Below are positions 60,990 through 64,000 of a stretch of 64,000 nt of DNA, one piece after another. Each line of letters starts with the position of its first letter. Positions within the stretch are counted from its first letter, which is position 1. The DNA comes from Anopheles merus (lineage: Eukaryota > Arthropoda > Insecta > Diptera > Culicidae): positions 33,780,633-33,844,632 of the forward strand of contig NC_054084.1 of assembly GCF_017562075.2 (NCBI RefSeq), in the 5' to 3' direction. The notes under the pieces are model-generated. The model was not told where the DNA came from. It saw only the letters and a list, made by a program, of their open reading frames with translations, and did not search any database. The position numbers and the translations under genes were made by a program.

Positions 60990-63071
60990 GGTGCGATCAA
61001 AACGGTCGTTACGGATAGAATTATTTTATGCCGGGTGTGTTTTTTTTTTGCTTCACCCCGAGCGCGCACCGACAAGCATCATGATCTGGTGCCCTCGTAC
61101 ACCCACCGCTCCCTCTCTACACACCCTGTGTACCTTTGCGATAAAGAAAAGGGTCACCTTGCCCCGAGAGGCCGGCCGAGGCTTTTTGCAAAGAGCAGTG
61201 AAATTTTCAATTTTTATTGAATAACTGCTACCACCTTGAAGCGAAACGGTTCAATCAAACGAATTGCACCAGAGCTGCCAGTGGGTGCTTTAGAACGCGT
61301 TCGCATCCTTCAACCGTTTGCGCAAAGTGGCATCCGCGTGACCGCGAGAACCGCGCGCATCGAATCGCGACCCGCTCGAGCAGGGCCCGGGCGGGTTCGT
61401 GCCCCTTTCGGTCAGCTTTATGGCACGTTTGATCTTCCCTTTCGGCTTCAGCACAATCGCGGGCGGGGACGTTCTTGGGCACTTGAATTCTTGCGCTGAG
61501 GATTTGCGTTCCCTCGGCCAACCTTTCCCCCCTCCCTTCTTCACGCAACGGCACCAAGGCAACGGGCGATTAACGACGGCAAAACGCGAACGCGAGAAAG
61601 CAAGAACGACGCCGAGCCGAGGTGGTACGATGAGATGATAAATGACTTTCGGGTTCACGCGAGTGACATGACAGCATAAGTTTCGTGATTTTCATAAAGA
61701 TCGGAACGCTATGGACCGCATGTCTTGCTAGCGGGGGCCTGCTGCGGCCCACCAAAAGCGCGCAACCAGAAGCGCTGATTGTAATCCCGTGAAACGTGAA
61801 AAGCCGCTTCCAAATGGGCAAATGCGTGGGGAATGTGCCGTGACCGGGGGAGATCGGTACCCGGTGGAACGCTCTTTGGGACCTTTGCGCCCTCTTTCGC
61901 GCTCCCCGAGACCCCTGGCGGAGGGAGTTGGTTGAGATTGTTGTCGTCATTTAATGGATTATATGTATCCGCAGAGGAAGCGACCCGAAGCGCTATTGAT
62001 TGAATTACTCGGTTCCGTTTTTTTGCTGCACTACTCAAAGGTACACCACAGCTCATGGTGGTCAATTCACTCATGGTGGCTCCGCATCCCAGAATCGCGC
62101 GTTTAACTCCCGCAAGCGTACAAAATTTGACGGATACTTTTTTTTTTCATCCACCAGCTGTAACATATTTCTACACACAAGGGCACACACACGAAACGAA
62201 AGAAGCCACCGCTTTTGCGGTCATCGTGCTAATCATAGATGTTTCTGGCCGTCTCCGAACTCTGTCTAATTCCATTTTAATGATAGACACCATTCATCCG
62301 GAATGATTTCTGAAGAAACTTCTGCACTCTTGCTCCTCGCTGGCCCTGCCTGGCTGACCGTTTGGCTTGCAAAAGCAGTCATAGAATAGTGTCGATCCCA
62401 ATTAGACAAAACCTTCCCCCAACCCACCCCTCCCCCTTGCGTCCTATCACCCCGGCAGCCGAAGACGTGCCGCACACGCGAACGCGTGATTCGTTTGCTG
62501 CAAGCGCGCGCGGCCGAACCACAAATCACGTCGGCCATGTCAATTATGGTCACATTTTCACCTGTATACCTGCGCGTGCGGGAATAACTCACGACGATAT
62601 GTGGCTCTCCCTCTTTCTCTCTTCTTCTCATTCTTTCGCCGTAGAAGCGTTCAAGATGGATTTTTTTTTGTAAAAATGGCGCGCAATGAAACTATTTTAA
62701 TAAAGCATCCCTATGGCCCACGTGGACGTATTGCGCCACGGTAACGGTACGGTGGGAACAAGAAGTACCAGGCAAGGTCATACAGTTTATTTTTACACGA
62801 TTGCAGTTATTTTAATGAGGCATTTGAATGAAAAAAATATAAAATTGGATAAAAGTTGTTTCACATTTTCATTGACCCCTTTGATAGTTTAAGCAAGAAA
62901 TCTGGAATCCAGGCATGTCAGTGGAACAATATTCATCATCCGGAATGTAATAATTTGTCAGTTACTCCGCCATATTGAATTTCATCATTTGCGGAGAAAC
63001 CATAATGCATTTTAAATTGTTTAGTTTACCTTTTTTCCGTTTGAAATTGGTTTTAATACTTTTTTTACATA
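60990..63071. other. Non-coding stretch, GC-rich then AT-rich
   Basis: No gene was recognised. 61290-61560 is GC- and CpG-rich, so several frames stay open on both strands. From about 62780 the sequence becomes AT-rich, leading into the SINE copies. Confidence 0.5.
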
Positions 63072-63152
63072 TTGAGATACCACGCAGCCATCTAGTCAAG
63101 TCCTAGCGAATGGAAGGACAGTCCTTATGAGGTTTGAACCCACGACGGTCAT
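63072..63152 (+). mobile_element. SINE200-related SINE, 5'-truncated copy
   Basis: This 81-bp segment aligns without gaps to 63623-63703 with 10 differences (about 88 percent identity). It contains the box B-like GGTTTGAACCC followed by CACGACGG, the most conserved part of the SINE200 group. The 5' half and the 3' end are absent. It is an older, degraded copy than the one at 63557. Confidence 0.75.
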
Positions 63153-63219
63153 GGACATATATAGTATTGAATCAAACCTTTATTGACAAACTAGTTTTAC
63201 TTCAGCGAAAAACAAAATC

Positions 63220-63272
63220 AATTATTCATAGCCTGATCAAACCTGCGCGAATTATTCATAGCCTGATCAAAC
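63220..63272 (+). repeat. 23-bp tandem direct repeat, 30-bp period
   Basis: The 23-bp unit beginning AATTATTCATAGCCTGATC occurs identically at 63220-63242 and 63250-63272. The 30-bp period and perfect identity suggest a recent local duplication. Confidence 0.85.
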
Positions 63273-63556
63273 TTGGACAAATCGGCGTTTGTTTACATAT
63301 TTTGCAAGCCGAAATAATCGAGTTCAATCGAGATAAATAGTTCATAGTATTTGTATGTAGTGTTTACATGATTTCAGCCTCCAAGTGTCAAATTTTTTAT
63401 TAAAACTGCTAGTATCTTAGGATCCTTTAGTTAATAACATAAGCAGCATTATTTAACACTCATTATGTTTTTCAACAGGTGTCATGTCATATATTTTGAC
63501 GTTCATCCGTTGAATATTGTTCTTACCGTTGAAAATTAACTTGGACAACACAGTAA
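63273..63556. other. AT-rich non-coding spacer
   Basis: Nothing was recognised in this AT-rich spacer between the tandem repeat and the second SINE copy. Confidence 0.5.
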
Positions 63557-63746
63557 CTTCTTCTTCTTATTGGCGCAGCAAGCTACGTGTTCATATGGAC
63601 GGGTACAGGCTTTGGAGACTTGTTGAGGTACCACACAGCCAGCTAGTCAAGTCCTTGCTAATGGGGAGACGGTCCTTATGAGGTTTGAACCCACGACGGG
63701 CATTTTGTTTAGTCGTGCAAGTTGACAATTGTACTACGGATCCGCC
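63557..63746 (+). mobile_element. SINE200-related SINE, near-complete copy
   Basis: It begins CTTCTTCTTCTTATTGG, as SINE200-type elements do, followed by a box A-like TGGCGCAGCAA at 63571-63581 and a box B-like GGTTTGAACCC at 63682-63692, then CACGACGGGCAT and AGTCGTGCAAGTTGAC before an end near GGATCCGCC. The overall order matches the SINE200 copy at 38835-39037, but the middle differs clearly, so it is a different subfamily. No target duplication was found, and the exact ends are uncertain. Confidence 0.8.
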
Positions 63747-64000
63747 TCGGGACATTATCTCTTATTGCCGTGAAAAAGAGAAAAATGATCCCTAAGTGTC
63801 ACACTGTGCAAGCACGCTCATCCACCACCACCACCACCACCAACGTATTGCAAATCCCAACACACACCAAGGTGAAAATTGTCTTGCCTTTTTGCCACAA
63901 ACATCTACCCTACCGCCTCGCCACCCAGGTTGATAACCCAGAGAGACTTTTCTTTCGTCCCATTTTCCCTAATCGACAGGCACGTGCTTTCCTTCGCGCG
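63747..64000. other. Right-end non-coding stretch
   Basis: No gene was recognised. The sequence contains a CCA triplet tract and continues beyond the window. Confidence 0.5.
63821..63841. repeat. (CCA)n repeat
   Basis: A perfect 21-bp CCA triplet tract. Confidence 0.93.

Noticed and set aside
63134..63340. 68-codon frame with an internal IIHSLIK repeat
   Set aside because: It starts inside the truncated SINE, and the repeat reflects the 30-bp DNA duplication, so it is not a real gene.

Overview
This window looks like nuclear DNA of a mosquito, most likely genus Anopheles. The strongest clue is a full-length copy of a tRNA-related SINE that I recognise as SINE200 of the Anopheles gambiae genome, flanked by a perfect target-site duplication. 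Fossils of other insect-type mobile elements, many long (GT)n/(CA)n and (CTG)n microsatellites, and a moderate-GC background broken by sharp AT-rich islands fit the same picture. I see no bacterial or viral gene organisation and no rRNA, tRNA or CRISPR array.

I could not identify any intact protein-coding gene. Most open frames of 60-210 codons overlap open frames on the other strand, carry no family motif and are about as long as chance allows in 64 kb at this composition. The window is therefore best read as intergenic DNA or a very large intron. Low-confidence coding candidates are listed: a small frame at 2639-2863 (minus) next to a diverged tandem duplication, a frame at 15595-16314 with a charged C-terminus, an unusually long 362-codon frame at 36298-37386, and 53826-54167.

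Layout. 1-29810 is mostly unique non-coding DNA with short microsatellites, a diverged 80-bp tandem duplication (2390-2526), a 25-bp motif that recurs 19 kb away (3654 and 22670) and hairpins at 15046-15099 and 24733-24786. 29819-30469 is a complete 651-bp non-autonomous hAT-type element: TAGTGTTG terminal inverted repeats, a perfect 8-bp target duplication, and an interior made of degenerate copies of the palindrome GATTCATGAATC. 35588-36139 is bounded by paired, inverted GGGGCAAA-type motifs and may be another MITE. 38240-39180 is a broken 3' part of a non-LTR retrotransposon on the minus strand, with SINE200 inserted into it at 38835-39037. 42504-42580 and 48630-48808 are very long GT microsatellites. 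60871-60989 holds a pre-miRNA-like hairpin followed directly by a near-perfect 39-bp palindrome. 63072-63746 holds two copies of a SINE related to SINE200.

The region shows layered mobile-element insertions in otherwise non-coding DNA rather than genes working together. I did not find a convincing new multi-gene system. The most unusual item is the hAT-type element with its internal palindrome array, followed by the hairpin and palindrome pair near 60.9 kb.
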